A stretch of 64,000 nucleotides of DNA, from NCBI GenBank assembly GCA_934196075.1, contig CAKPVW010000005.1, forward strand, positions 3,037 through 67,036, in the 5' to 3' direction. Shown here piece after piece: positions 56,330 through 64,000 of the stretch. Positions within the stretch are counted from its first letter, which is position 1. Each line of letters starts with the position of its first letter. A program made the position numbers and the translations under genes. The notes beneath the pieces are model-generated. The model was not told the origin of the DNA and ran no database searches. It worked only from the letters and a program-made list of their open reading frames with translations. Source of the DNA: an uncultured Anaerovibrio sp. Lineage in GTDB: Bacteria > Bacillota > Negativicutes > Selenomonadales > Selenomonadaceae.

Positions 56330-57325
56330 ATGCTGGATATTAATGATACCAAAATGAAATACGAGGATAACCCGGAGAACAAGAATCATGCAACCTGCAC
56401 CTGTGAGCCATTAGATCGTGGTTATGGCACTACCATTGGCAGCAGCTTGAAGCGGATTTTGTTGTCCTCCATTCAGGGCGCTGCTGTAGTGGCAGTACGT
56501 TTTCAGGGTGCAGATTCCATGGAGGATCAGCTTGCTGGTGTAAAGGATAGCATACAGGATATTGTTCTGCGCCTTCGTGAGTTGAGTATCAAGCCTGTAG
56601 AGGCTCCTGTCAAGGCTATTGTCAGTGTTGAGGCTGGCCAGGAGGATACCCAGGTAAATGTAGCAGATATTCTGTGCGAGAATGAGGAGCAGGTACTGGA
56701 GATTTTGGAGCCTGAAACCTATTTGGCTACTGTAGAGGCAGGGGGCAAGCTGGAAATGGAGCTCTATATCGAAAGCGGTTATGGCTACATTTCTGCCGAA
56801 AAGAATATTTCTGCTCCTGAGGGAACTATTCCTTTGGACTGTGTATATTCTCCGTTGCGCCGTGTGGAGTACAAGGTACAGAATACTCGTGTAGGTAATA
56901 CTACTGACTATGATAGATTGATTGTGGAGCTGGAAACCGATGGCACTATCAGTGCGGCAGATGCATTGAGAGAATCTGCCAGCCTGATGATTGATTCCTT
57001 GCTTCCAATGTGGGAATTGGCTGATACCGAGATAGAGGAGCCAAATCCAGAGCTGAACAATGTGATTTATCAGACAGGTAATGAGGATGAGGATGCGGCT
57101 GATGCCAGCGGCAGAGCGGACATTCTAGATCGTCCTATTGAGGATCTGGAACTGAATGTACGTCCTGCCAACTGCATGAAGCGGGCAGGTATTGTGACCA
57201 TTGGAGATTTGATTCAGAAAACTGATGAGGAAGTTAAGACTCTCCGCAATCTTGGTTCCAAGTCCTTTGATGAGATTGTGGATAAACTGGCTGAGCGTGG
57301 CCTGAAGCTGAAGAAGGCTGAGTAA
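56330..57325 (+). CDS. Divergent RNA polymerase alpha subunit (RpoA-like)
   Basis: A 331-residue protein with both alpha domains. The N-terminal domain has CEPLDRGYGTTIGSSLKRILLSS; the arginine equivalent to E. coli R45, needed for assembly, is kept, while its neighbour is Lys. The loop that normally reads HEFSTIPGV is replaced by ADSMEDQLAGV. NTRVGNTTDYDRL is conserved. A long acidic linker (about residues 235-262) leads to the C-terminal domain, where VRPANC (R278, N281) and NLGSKS (G309, K311) match the DNA-binding 265 determinant. Canonical rpoA sits between rpsD and rplQ in the ribosomal cluster; here it has its own promoter, tiny HTH genes upstream and an exonuclease gene 26 bp downstream. 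Either it is an unusual sole alpha or, more likely, a second alpha subunit. The window cannot decide. Confidence 0.85.
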   Translation: MLDINDTKMKYEDNPENKNHATCTCEPLDRGYGTTIGSSLKRILLSSIQGAAVVAVRFQGADSMEDQLAGVKDSIQDIVLRLRELSIKPVEAPVKAIVSVEAGQEDTQVNVADILCENEEQVLEILEPETYLATVEAGGKLEMELYIESGYGYISAEKNISAPEGTIPLDCVYSPLRRVEYKVQNTRVGNTTDYDRLIVELETDGTISAADALRESASLMIDSLLPMWELADTEIEEPNPELNNVIYQTGNEDEDAADASGRADILDRPIEDLELNVRPANCMKRAGIVTIGDLIQKTDEEVKTLRNLGSKSFDEIVDKLAERGLKLKKAE

Positions 57326-57351
57326 ATATCTCTGCGAGAGAAGGTCAAAAG

Positions 57352-58350
57352 ATGCATATAGCCTGCCTGGACACAGAGTCCACAAGTACAGGAAAATACA
57401 ATGAAATACTGGAGCTGGCCATTTACAGTGCCAGAGGTGAGCTGGTGCTCAATAGCCTTTATAAGCCGAAGAGGAATAGACGCTGGCCTCATTCCGAGAA
57501 GGTACATGGTATTAGCCCGGATATGGTGCAGGACAAGCCACATTTTCAGGATTGTCTACGCAAAATTCAGAAAATCTTTGACCGTTGTCAGATGATATTG
57601 GGGTTTGCTCTTGACAATGATGTCCGTATTTTGGAACAATCTGGCGTTCAAGGGTTGACACCGGAGCGTTGTCTTGATGTGCGGGAACTTTTTTGGGGCG
57701 TATATCGTGATGAACTTCAGATGGATTTTTATCACGTGCCTAGTCTGATAAAGTGTGCGGAGTTCTGTGGCTATGTTTGGGAAGAGGGATCAGCTCATTC
57801 TGCAGCTGCGGATGCCAAAGCTACCTTGTATTGTTATGAGGTGCTTATGCGTAAATTTATTGCTCGTTACAAGCTGTGTCCTGTTAGTGATGATCAGCTG
57901 CGGCTTACAGATGAGCAGATTTATGCTGGCTGGGAATATCTTCACAAGATGGTGTCGGAGGAATTGCACCGCCGTATGGTAGAGAAGGCTAAGGGGTGGC
58001 TGTATCTTATTGATACCCCGGAGGGAACCTTGCTGGTGGCCAGACGCAAGCAATATAATACTCATCGCCATGGCAATGATAATAAAGCCCATGAGTCTGC
58101 CGAAGGTGTTTCGGCGCAGCCTGGGTGTGAGGGCGGCAGCGTAAATGAAGAGGCTTCTGAAAAGAAGGGACGCTCTGCTCATGTGTTGGCTGAGATTCAT
58201 TTGGCGGATTTTTCCAAGGGTTATGAGGAGTTATTTGAGCATTTCCGTTCTCGACAATTGCCTCATAGTAATGGTGAAAAGTATTATTATCGCCTCAAAC
58301 CTGAGGATATAGAGTATTTTAACAGCTATAGCAATATTTTTGAAGGCTGA
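57352..58350 (+). CDS. DEDDh 3'-5' exonuclease with uncharacterised C-terminal part
   Basis: A 332-residue protein. Residues 4-170 form a DnaQ-like exonuclease: LDTEST (first Asp and Glu), a middle Asp in GFALDNDVRIL, and HSAAADAKAT with the DEDDh His and last Asp. It lacks polymerase or helicase domains. The C-terminal 160 residues, with a charged, low-complexity stretch (about 240-275), are not recognised; they contain WEYLHKMVSEEL and IEYFNSYSNIF segments. It follows the RpoA-like gene by 26 bp with GAGAAGG before the ATG, so the two form an operon. The substrate (DNA or RNA) is unknown. Confidence 0.8.
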   Translation: MHIACLDTESTSTGKYNEILELAIYSARGELVLNSLYKPKRNRRWPHSEKVHGISPDMVQDKPHFQDCLRKIQKIFDRCQMILGFALDNDVRILEQSGVQGLTPERCLDVRELFWGVYRDELQMDFYHVPSLIKCAEFCGYVWEEGSAHSAAADAKATLYCYEVLMRKFIARYKLCPVSDDQLRLTDEQIYAGWEYLHKMVSEELHRRMVEKAKGWLYLIDTPEGTLLVARRKQYNTHRHGNDNKAHESAEGVSAQPGCEGGSVNEEASEKKGRSAHVLAEIHLADFSKGYEELFEHFRSRQLPHSNGEKYYYRLKPEDIEYFNSYSNIFEG

Positions 58351-58365
58351 TTGTGCTTAAAATAT

Positions 58366-58394
58366 TTGACAATTTGATTTTATAGTGCTATCAT
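58366..58394 (+). promoter_or_regulatory. ssrA promoter
   Basis: TTGACA (58366-58371), 17 bp, TATCAT (58389-58394), about 55 bp before the mature tmRNA 5' end. Confidence 0.75.
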
Positions 58395-58455
58395 AGCATT
58401 ACAAAATGTTCATATTCTGAAATCCTGCTTTATAGCAGTCGATTTCCCTTTACAG

Positions 58456-58807
58456 GGGGATGTAAAGGTTTCGACGGGGGTGGCTGGAGTATGGATAGCG
58501 AGCCGGGGGGTCACCTAGCCCCGTTAGTAAGGTGAAAACGCTTTAAATATAAAAGCAAACGAAAACTACGCTTTAGCAGCTTGATGCTAACCCCTGTATT
58601 CTTAGCTCCCGCCTGAGAGTATAAGGGGCCAATTGCGGGATACCTGATGCCTGACTCCTGGAGGGCTGAAGGGGAAACTTTTCCAGGATGGAATGGACGG
58701 CGGTTGTCTGTGTCTGCCTAGATTCGAGATCTAAACATTGACTGCGCTCGGAGAAGTCTATATGACAACGCTTTCGGACAGGAGTTCGATTCTCCTCATC
58801 TCCACCA
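58456..58807 (+). ncRNA. ssrA: Transfer-messenger RNA (tmRNA)
   Basis: The 5' end GGGGATG pairs with CATCTCC at 58797-58803, followed by encoded ACCA. The 5' half has the conserved GTAAAGGTTTCGACGGGGG, and the 3' half ends with a GGAGTTCGATTCTCC T-arm. The tag frame at 58555-58584 reads ANENYALAA and then TGA. It is a one-piece tmRNA of normal length (352 nt with CCA). It rescues stalled ribosomes together with SmpB; smpB is not in the window. Confidence 0.97.
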
Positions 58808-58865
58808 GTAATTATGTCGGTTAGGGAATTCAATCGACTATATATAGGTGCTAGTAATGGCACGA

Positions 58866-58899
58866 AAAGCCAGTTGGCATAATGCTAACTGGCTTTTTT
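58866..58899 (+). terminator. ssrA terminator
   Basis: AAAGCCAGTT (58866-58875) pairs perfectly with AACTGGCTTT (58887-58896), then T. Confidence 0.85.
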
Positions 58900-59128
58900 A
58901 ACTTTATAGGAAAGTTAAAAAATATGATATTGTAAATTGTCAAGGCGGTGGAGAAAATTATTTTCCGCCGCCATTTGTCTTATATGGACATATTCATAAA
59001 AAAAAGCTATAATTAAAATGTATGTAGAATATATTGAATTATTAATTCTGAGAAATTTTACCCATAGGACAAGTGGGATTCAATAGTGGAATAAGTTAAT
59101 TATTATACATGGAATAGAGGTATAGAAT
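58900..59128. other. Intergenic region before the nitroreductase gene
   Basis: AT-rich, with a GGCGGTGGAGAAAATTATTTTCCGCCGCC hairpin at about 58943-58972 (arms GGCGG and CCGCC). No gene or known RNA recognised. Confidence 0.4.
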
Positions 59129-59650
59129 ATGGAAACGTTAAAGGCAATAGCTGCAAGAAAAAGTGTAAGAGAGTTTACTGATGAGGGGATTACCTTTGAG
59201 GATATCAAGAAGATTCTCACAGCTGGTATGAGCGGTCCTAGCTGTATGAACAAGAGAATGTGGTCTTTCGTGGTTATTCGCAACAAGGAGCTGCTGGGGA
59301 AGCTGTCTGTAGCCAATGGTCTTTATGCAGCACCTCTTAGAGGGGCTGCTTTGGGTATTTTGGTATGCGGTGATTTGGAGCGGGCTTTACCAGATGCCCC
59401 GGAATATTGGGTTATTGATGCCTCTATTGCTACCCAGAATATGGTATTAGCTGCTCAGGATTTGGGCATTGGCAGTGTATGGCTGGGCTGCTGGCCTTGT
59501 GAGGATAGGGTGCAGGAGGTTAAGGAACTGATGGATTTGCCTGAGAATATAGTGCCTCATTCTATTTTGGCATTAGGCTATGCCAAAAATCCAGATAATG
59601 AGGAGCGGGATCTCTACGAAAGTGATAGAGTACACTTTGATGAATGGTAA
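59129..59650 (+). CDS. Nitroreductase family protein
   Basis: A 173-residue FMN-dependent nitroreductase-fold protein. ARKSVREFTDEGI at the N-terminus contains the FMN-binding Arg pair, GPSCMNKRMWSFVVI takes the SPSxxNxQPW position, and LGIGSVWLGCWP and LALGYAKNP are typical later segments. Likely uses NAD(P)H to reduce a nitro, quinone or flavin substrate; the substrate is unknown. No close partner gene. Confidence 0.88.
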   Translation: METLKAIAARKSVREFTDEGITFEDIKKILTAGMSGPSCMNKRMWSFVVIRNKELLGKLSVANGLYAAPLRGAALGILVCGDLERALPDAPEYWVIDASIATQNMVLAAQDLGIGSVWLGCWPCEDRVQEVKELMDLPENIVPHSILALGYAKNPDNEERDLYESDRVHFDEW

Positions 59651-59652
59651 TC

Positions 59653-59682
59653 TTTACAATTCTTAGTTATATGTGTTATAAT
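59653..59682 (+). promoter_or_regulatory. Promoter upstream of rnjA
   Basis: TTTACA (59653-59658), 18 bp, TATAAT (59677-59682), giving a leader of about 245 nt before rnjA. Confidence 0.65.
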
Positions 59683-59725
59683 CTTAGGTAATGAGCAGAA
59701 CGGATCAATTTTTAAAGGAGTTTTT

Positions 59726-59842
59726 GTGCTCAGTGTGTTGACAGTCTTAGACCTTGTTTGCAGGATTATGCGGGGAGCAGGCAGGGGGGGACAGTCGTTA
59801 TTCACACTGTGTTTTGTTATGCATTTTTGCAAGCTTAGATAA
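59726..59842 (+). CDS. Possible leader peptide ahead of rnjA (38 codons)
   Basis: AAAGGAG (59714-59720) is followed 5 bases later by GTG and a 38-codon frame ending TAA. The predicted peptide is hydrophobic and cysteine-containing. It lies in the long rnjA leader. No homologue is known to me, and codon use is not informative at this length. Confidence 0.3.
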   Translation: MLSVLTVLDLVCRIMRGAGRGGQSLFTLCFVMHFCKLR

Positions 59843-59935
59843 TTGAACGGTTTGACTTAGATAAAGTGTTTTCTATACCATGAGCTGCATGGTTAAAAAA
59901 GTATAAAAATTTAAATAAATATGGAGGTGTGATTT

Positions 59936-61600
59936 TTGGCAAGAGAAAAACAAAAATTACAAATTATCCCTCTGGGTGGTTTAGGCGAAATCGGTAAGAA
60001 CATGACTGTAGTGCGGTACGGAGATGAAATACTGCTTATCGATGCAGGCTTGATGTTCCCAGATGAGGAGATGCTTGGTATTGATCTAGTTATTCCTGAT
60101 ATTTCCTATCTGCTGGAGAATCGGGACAAGGTTCGGGCTATTGTACTGACTCACGGACATGAGGATCATATTGGTGCATTGCCCTACGTGCTGAAGCAAA
60201 TTAATGTGCCTGTATATGGTACTCGTCTTACATTGGGTATTTTAGAGGGCCGCTTGAAGGAAAATGGTGTGGATTCCAGCAATCTGCGCACTGTAATGCA
60301 GGGAGATACTATTCGGGCTGGCTGTTTCCATGTAAACTTTATTCGGGTAAACCATAGCATACCTGATGCAGTTGGCTTGGCAATAAATACTCCTATGGGC
60401 ACCATTGTCCATACTGGTGACTTTAAGTTGGATTATACCCCTATTGATGGCAAGATGACGGATTTCCGCCGTTTCTCAGAGCTGGGCAAGAAGGGTGTTC
60501 TCCTGATGATGGCAGACAGCACCAATGCAGAGAGAGCAGGGCATACTCCTAGCGAAAGTACGGTTGGTGCAGCTTTTGACAAGGCATTCCACAGTGCCCG
60601 TTCTCGTATTATTGTGGCTACCTTCTCTTCCAATGTCCATCGTATTCAGCAGATTATTAATACTGCTGTGCGATACAAGAGAAAGGTTGCTGTGCTGGGC
60701 CGCAGTATGGTGAATGTGGTAAATATTTCCTTGGATTTGGGCTACATAAACGCTCCAGAGGGAACTTTGATAGATATTGATAATATTGGCAACTATCCTA
60801 TGGATCAGGTGGTTATTATTACTACAGGCAGTCAGGGAGAGCCAATGTCAGCCCTGACTCGTATGTCTCAGTCTGATCATCGCAAGGTAGGTATCGTACC
60901 TGGAGATACAGTTATTATTTCTGCTACCCCAATTCCTGGCAATGAAAAGCTGGTTTCCCGTACCATTGACAATCTGCTGAAGCTGGGTGCCAATGTGGTT
61001 TATGGCCGGGAGAATGGTATTCATGTATCAGGCCATGCTAGCCAGGAAGAGTTGAAGCTGATGCATAATCTTATTCAGCCAAGATTCTTTATTCCTGTGC
61101 ATGGAGAATATCGTCATCTGGTAAAGCATGCCAAATTGGCAGCAGAGCTGGGTATGCCGAAGGATCATATCTTTATCGGCGAGAATGGCCAGATTCTTGA
61201 GTTTACCAAGGACAAGGGATATGTGGCTGGCCGTGTAACCTCCGGCCGGGTATTGGTTGATGGCTTGGGTGTAGGCGATGTTGGCAATATTGTATTGCGG
61301 GATCGTCGTCAGTTGTCTCAGGATGGTATTATCATCATTGTGGTAACCATGGACAAGGGAACTGGTACAGTGGTGGCTGGTCCAGATATTGTATCTCGTG
61401 GTTTTGTCTATGTGCGTGAATCTGAGGAGCTTATGGAGGATGTAAAAATCCGGGTAGAAGAAGCTCTCTGTCATTGCGAGGAAGAGGGCATTACCGAGTG
61501 GGCTGCTTTGAAATCAGCTATGCGTGATGCTTTGGGACGTTTTATTTTTGAGCGCACCCGTCGCCGTCCTATGATTTTGCCTATTATTATGGAAGTGTGA
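59936..61600 (+). CDS. rnjA: Ribonuclease J
   Basis: A 554-residue metallo-beta-lactamase/beta-CASP nuclease starting at TTG, with GGAGGTG 6 bases upstream. IIPLGGLGEIGKNM opens the protein, HGHEDHIG is the zinc motif, and ATFSSNVHRIQQII and HVSGHASQEELK mark the beta-CASP domain. It is a 5' exo- and endonuclease of mRNA decay and rRNA maturation. The long leader suggests autoregulation (inference). A second RNase J is not visible here. Confidence 0.95.
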   Translation: MAREKQKLQIIPLGGLGEIGKNMTVVRYGDEILLIDAGLMFPDEEMLGIDLVIPDISYLLENRDKVRAIVLTHGHEDHIGALPYVLKQINVPVYGTRLTLGILEGRLKENGVDSSNLRTVMQGDTIRAGCFHVNFIRVNHSIPDAVGLAINTPMGTIVHTGDFKLDYTPIDGKMTDFRRFSELGKKGVLLMMADSTNAERAGHTPSESTVGAAFDKAFHSARSRIIVATFSSNVHRIQQIINTAVRYKRKVAVLGRSMVNVVNISLDLGYINAPEGTLIDIDNIGNYPMDQVVIITTGSQGEPMSALTRMSQSDHRKVGIVPGDTVIISATPIPGNEKLVSRTIDNLLKLGANVVYGRENGIHVSGHASQEELKLMHNLIQPRFFIPVHGEYRHLVKHAKLAAELGMPKDHIFIGENGQILEFTKDKGYVAGRVTSGRVLVDGLGVGDVGNIVLRDRRQLSQDGIIIIVVTMDKGTGTVVAGPDIVSRGFVYVRESEELMEDVKIRVEEALCHCEEEGITEWAALKSAMRDALGRFIFERTRRRPMILPIIMEV

Positions 61601-61640
61601 TACATTATATAGACGTATTTGTAAACAGGAGGTGGCTGAC

Positions 61641-61844
61641 ATGAAAATATTGCTTAACCCTGACGCTAAAGTTGTCAAAACGATTCAGGATGGTTTGGCC
61701 AAAAAGGATGGCTACTGTCCGTGTAGAATTGCCCGTATAGAGGACAATAAATGCATGTGCAAGGAATTCCGTGATCAGATTGCAGATCCTGAATATGAGG
61801 GATTTTGTCATTGTCGCCTGTATTATAAATCTTTAGAAGAATGA
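61641..61844 (+). CDS. Ferredoxin-thioredoxin reductase catalytic chain-like protein
   Basis: A 67-residue protein with three CxC pairs: CPC (residues 26-28), CMC (38-40) and CHC (56-58), followed by RLYY. This is the FTR catalytic-chain pattern, in which a [4Fe-4S] cluster sits next to a redox-active disulfide. The spacing here is CPC-x9-CMC-x15-CHC, whereas the classical plant/cyanobacterial form is, from memory, CPC-x16-CPC-x8-CHC. AGGAGG lies 8 bases before the ATG at 61641. In an anaerobe it may reduce a thioredoxin-like partner from ferredoxin. No variable FTR chain is adjacent. Confidence 0.75.
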   Translation: MKILLNPDAKVVKTIQDGLAKKDGYCPCRIARIEDNKCMCKEFRDQIADPEYEGFCHCRLYYKSLEE

Positions 61845-61845
61845 C

Positions 61846-61983
61846 GAGGTGTCCGTAGGGATTATAAAAGGCAAAGCTGCCTGTTAAAGACAATGCTTCT
61901 TGGAGAAGGTTGGGCTTTGGCAGGCAGATTTTTTTGTTTGAAAACAAAAAATCATTTTCTTTGAATAATATAGGGGTTATAAT
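61846..61983 (+). repeat. Second composite D-R repeat (about 140 bp)
   Basis: Begins GAGGTGTCCG two bases after the FTR-like stop and ends with CATTTTCTTTGAATAATATAGGGGTTATAAT-type sequence (R, 61953-61983), identical over about 31 bases to 3964-3994. The middle differs and holds the terminator at 61877-61935. D is truncated here. Confidence 0.6.
61877..61935 (+). terminator. Terminator after the FTR-like gene
   Basis: CTGCCTG (61877-61883) pairs with CAGGCAG (61921-61927), followed by ATTTTTTT. Confidence 0.75.
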
Positions 61984-62017
61984 ATTTCAGTATGAATTTG
62001 ATTAAGAGGTGCTGCAA

Positions 62018-63907
62018 ATGTTAAAGATTGTTACGGCCCAGCTGAAAGTAAAGCCAGGGCATCCAGCCGAAAATACAGAAAATATGCTGCATATGATTGA
62101 TGAGGCCAAGGCTAAAGGGGCGGATTTGATAATTTTCCCAGAGATGGCAGTGCCAGGTTATCTATTGGGAGATACCTGGGAGCAGACTGCCTTCCTGAAG
62201 GATTGTGAGGAATGTGGTCAGGATATCATAGCTGCGTCTCAGGATATTGCAATTATTTTTGGTAATGTGGCTGTAGATTGGGGCAAAAAGAATAATGATG
62301 GCAGAGTGCGTAAGTATAATGCGCTATTTACTGCTTGGCAGGGCAAATTGGTACAGCCAAGAAATATGCCCTATCCCTATGTAATTAAAACATTGATGCC
62401 GAATTATCGTGAGTTCGACGATACGAGATATTTCTTTGGTCTAAAGCAGCTGGCGGAGGAAGTCGGCAGGGAGCCAGCTCAGCTGATAGGCACTGTTCCT
62501 TTGCATATAAAGGGACAGGAGTATAGCATAGGAGGACTTCTGTGTGAGGATGGCTGGAGCGACGATTATAATATGGCTCCCATGGAGATATTAACCCAGC
62601 AGGGAGTAGATATGTTGGTAAATATTTCCGCATCTCCTTATACCTTGGGAAAAAATGGCAAGCGCCATAGAGTTTTTGGTACGGAGGCCAAGACAGCTGG
62701 GGTACCTTTATTCTACGTAAACAATGTAGGTATTCAAAATAACGGCAAAACTTTATATACCTTTGATGGGTCTAGTACCTTGTACAACGAGCAGGGCATA
62801 ATGGTGGACTGTTTACCTAAATATCAGCAGACCCTGGGGATTTACGAACTGGAGCAAATCAAGGGGATGCCAAAATTCCAAAGGGAAAAGCAAAGGGATA
62901 TTGCGCATATCTTCGGGGCTATTGAATATGGTGTCAAGGAATTTTTAGCAGATATTCATATGAACAAGGTAGTTGTAGGAATTTCCGGTGGCATTGATTC
63001 TGCAGTAGCAGCAGCTCTGTATACGCATATTTTAGGGGCAGAAAATGTTCTTTTGGTAAATATGCCTAGCGTTTACAATTCTGCTACCACTAAGGGATTG
63101 GCTCAGGAGCTGGCTGTAAGTCTGGGCTGTAATTACGCCATTGTGCCGATTCAGGAATCTGTAGATCACACTGTAGACCAGTTGGAGCATATTCCAGTTA
63201 CTTTATTAAAGGATGGCAGTAAATTTAATTTGCAGGTTTCTTCCTTTGTGGCAGAGAATATTCAGGCGCGGGATCGTAGTGCCAGAGTCTTGGCAGGGGT
63301 GGCGGCAGCCTTTGGTGGCGGTTTTACCTGCAACGCTAACAAGGCAGAGACTACTGTGGGCTATTCTACCCTTTATGGAGATCAGTCAGGATTCCTTTGT
63401 GCTTTGGCTGATTTGTGGAAGTACCAGGTATATGATTTGGCCAGATACATGAATCAAGAAGTATATGGTCGTGAGGTTGTGCCACAAGCTACTATCGATA
63501 TTGTGCCTAGTGCGGAATTGTCCAATGCGCAAAATGTGGATGAAGGCCTGGGAGATCCCATAAAATATCCATACCATGATTATCTTTTCCGCAGTTTTGT
63601 GGAGAATTGGCAAAAAGCTGCGCCAGCGGATATTCTTCAGTGGTATGCCGATGGGGTACTAGAGGAGAAAATTGGCTGTGAGCAGGGACTGGTGGCGAAA
63701 TATTTCCCAACAGCAGAGGATTTTGTAGCAGATTTGGAGCGCTGGTGGCGACAGTTCAGCGGTATGGCTGTGGCAAAAAGGATTCAGGCTCCTCCTATTG
63801 TGGCTGTAAGCAGGAGAGCTTACGGCTTTGATCATCGGGAGGCTCAGAATGGGGTATATTATACTAGAGCATATAAGCGTCTAAAGGCTAAACTGCTGCA
63901 GAAGTAA
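62018..63907 (+). CDS. nadE: Glutamine-dependent NAD synthetase
   Basis: A 629-residue two-domain protein. The N-terminal carbon-nitrogen hydrolase (glutaminase) domain has the catalytic Glu in IIFPEMAVPGYL and Cys in GGLLCEDGW. The C-terminal synthetase domain has the P-loop SGGIDSAVAAALY and FTCNANKAETTVGYSTLYGD. Converts deamido-NAD to NAD using glutamine nitrogen. AAGAGGTG lies 6 bases before the ATG at 62018, preferred over the GTG at 62009. The R repeat ends 35 bp upstream, and its TATAAT could serve as a -10 element. Confidence 0.95.
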   Translation: MLKIVTAQLKVKPGHPAENTENMLHMIDEAKAKGADLIIFPEMAVPGYLLGDTWEQTAFLKDCEECGQDIIAASQDIAIIFGNVAVDWGKKNNDGRVRKYNALFTAWQGKLVQPRNMPYPYVIKTLMPNYREFDDTRYFFGLKQLAEEVGREPAQLIGTVPLHIKGQEYSIGGLLCEDGWSDDYNMAPMEILTQQGVDMLVNISASPYTLGKNGKRHRVFGTEAKTAGVPLFYVNNVGIQNNGKTLYTFDGSSTLYNEQGIMVDCLPKYQQTLGIYELEQIKGMPKFQREKQRDIAHIFGAIEYGVKEFLADIHMNKVVVGISGGIDSAVAAALYTHILGAENVLLVNMPSVYNSATTKGLAQELAVSLGCNYAIVPIQESVDHTVDQLEHIPVTLLKDGSKFNLQVSSFVAENIQARDRSARVLAGVAAAFGGGFTCNANKAETTVGYSTLYGDQSGFLCALADLWKYQVYDLARYMNQEVYGREVVPQATIDIVPSAELSNAQNVDEGLGDPIKYPYHDYLFRSFVENWQKAAPADILQWYADGVLEEKIGCEQGLVAKYFPTAEDFVADLERWWRQFSGMAVAKRIQAPPIVAVSRRAYGFDHREAQNGVYYTRAYKRLKAKLLQK

Positions 63908-63921
63908 AATGAGACTTATTC

Positions 63922-63954
63922 AGTGGGAGTTTTAGAATCCCATTGAATTTAGTC
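63922..63954 (+). terminator. Hairpin after nadE
   Basis: ATTCAGTGGGA pairs with TCCCATTGAAT with one G-T pair. No strong T run follows. The last 45 bases of the window hold no recognisable gene. Confidence 0.45.
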
Positions 63955-64000
63955 GAATAAATCCAGAGCCTTACGGGTGCTTAACTCCCTCCTAAGAGGA

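Noticed and set aside
58456-58807. Short coding frames inside the tmRNA
   Set aside because: The whole stretch fits tmRNA with paired ends, CCA, T-arm and tag frame.

Overview
The window is a gene-dense, low-GC bacterial chromosome segment from a Firmicute. Gene order (efp, asp23, amaP, nusB, xseAB, ispA, dxs, tlyA, nadK, argR, recN; scpA-scpB; gatCAB; greA-lysS) is the conserved Firmicute core. recN is followed by a Nudix gene rather than spoIVB-spo0A, menaquinone is made by the futalosine route, and no sporulation gene is seen. My best inference is a non-sporulating anaerobe, most likely of the Negativicutes (Acidaminococcaceae/Phascolarctobacterium-like). No 16S or marker search could be run.

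Layout. 1-3.7 kb: futalosine menaquinone genes (two tandem MqnE-like radical SAM proteins, the first cut by the window edge, then MqnC and an MTAP/PNP-family phosphorylase). 4.2-5.6 kb: aspA, whose product fumarate could feed menaquinone-dependent fumarate respiration. 5.9-11.1 kb: typA, sepF, greA and a lysyl-tRNA synthetase with a fused tRNA-binding domain. 11.1-14.2 kb: an accessory island with a PD-(D/E)XK (Rpn-like) gene between about 150-bp direct repeats, a 54-bp tandem repeat, and an orphan HI0074-type HEPN gene between 39-bp direct repeats. 14.2-24.2 kb: ilvD, trmL, ppaC, pcrA, ligA, aroQ, an M24 peptidase and efp. 24.2-34.9 kb: the asp23-to-nudF core cluster. 34.9-39.5 kb: M50 protease, trpS, scpAB, an acidic membrane-anchored protein and an L,D-transpeptidase. 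39.5-42.0 kb (minus strand): a cbiMQO nickel/cobalt ECF transporter. 42.3-49.8 kb: alaS, an MFS exporter and gatCAB. 50.2-52.7 kb: an unknown gene, aroC and aroK. 52.7-55.2 kb (minus): a PAS-GGDEF protein. 55.6-58.8 kb: two tiny paralogous HTH proteins, a divergent RNA polymerase alpha subunit, a DEDDh exonuclease and tmRNA. 59.1-63.9 kb: nitroreductase, RNase J, an FTR-like Fe-S protein and NAD synthetase.

The most unusual items are the divergent, stand-alone RpoA-like gene with its twin mini-HTH neighbours; a dispersed intergenic repeat family (a D hairpin module and an R module, found together as about 140-bp units at 3.9 kb and 61.9 kb and singly elsewhere); and the repeat-bounded Rpn and HEPN genes. 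No CRISPR array, tRNA, rRNA or intact insertion sequence was seen. Many start codons were moved from the longest reading frame on the basis of Shine-Dalgarno spacing and family length.
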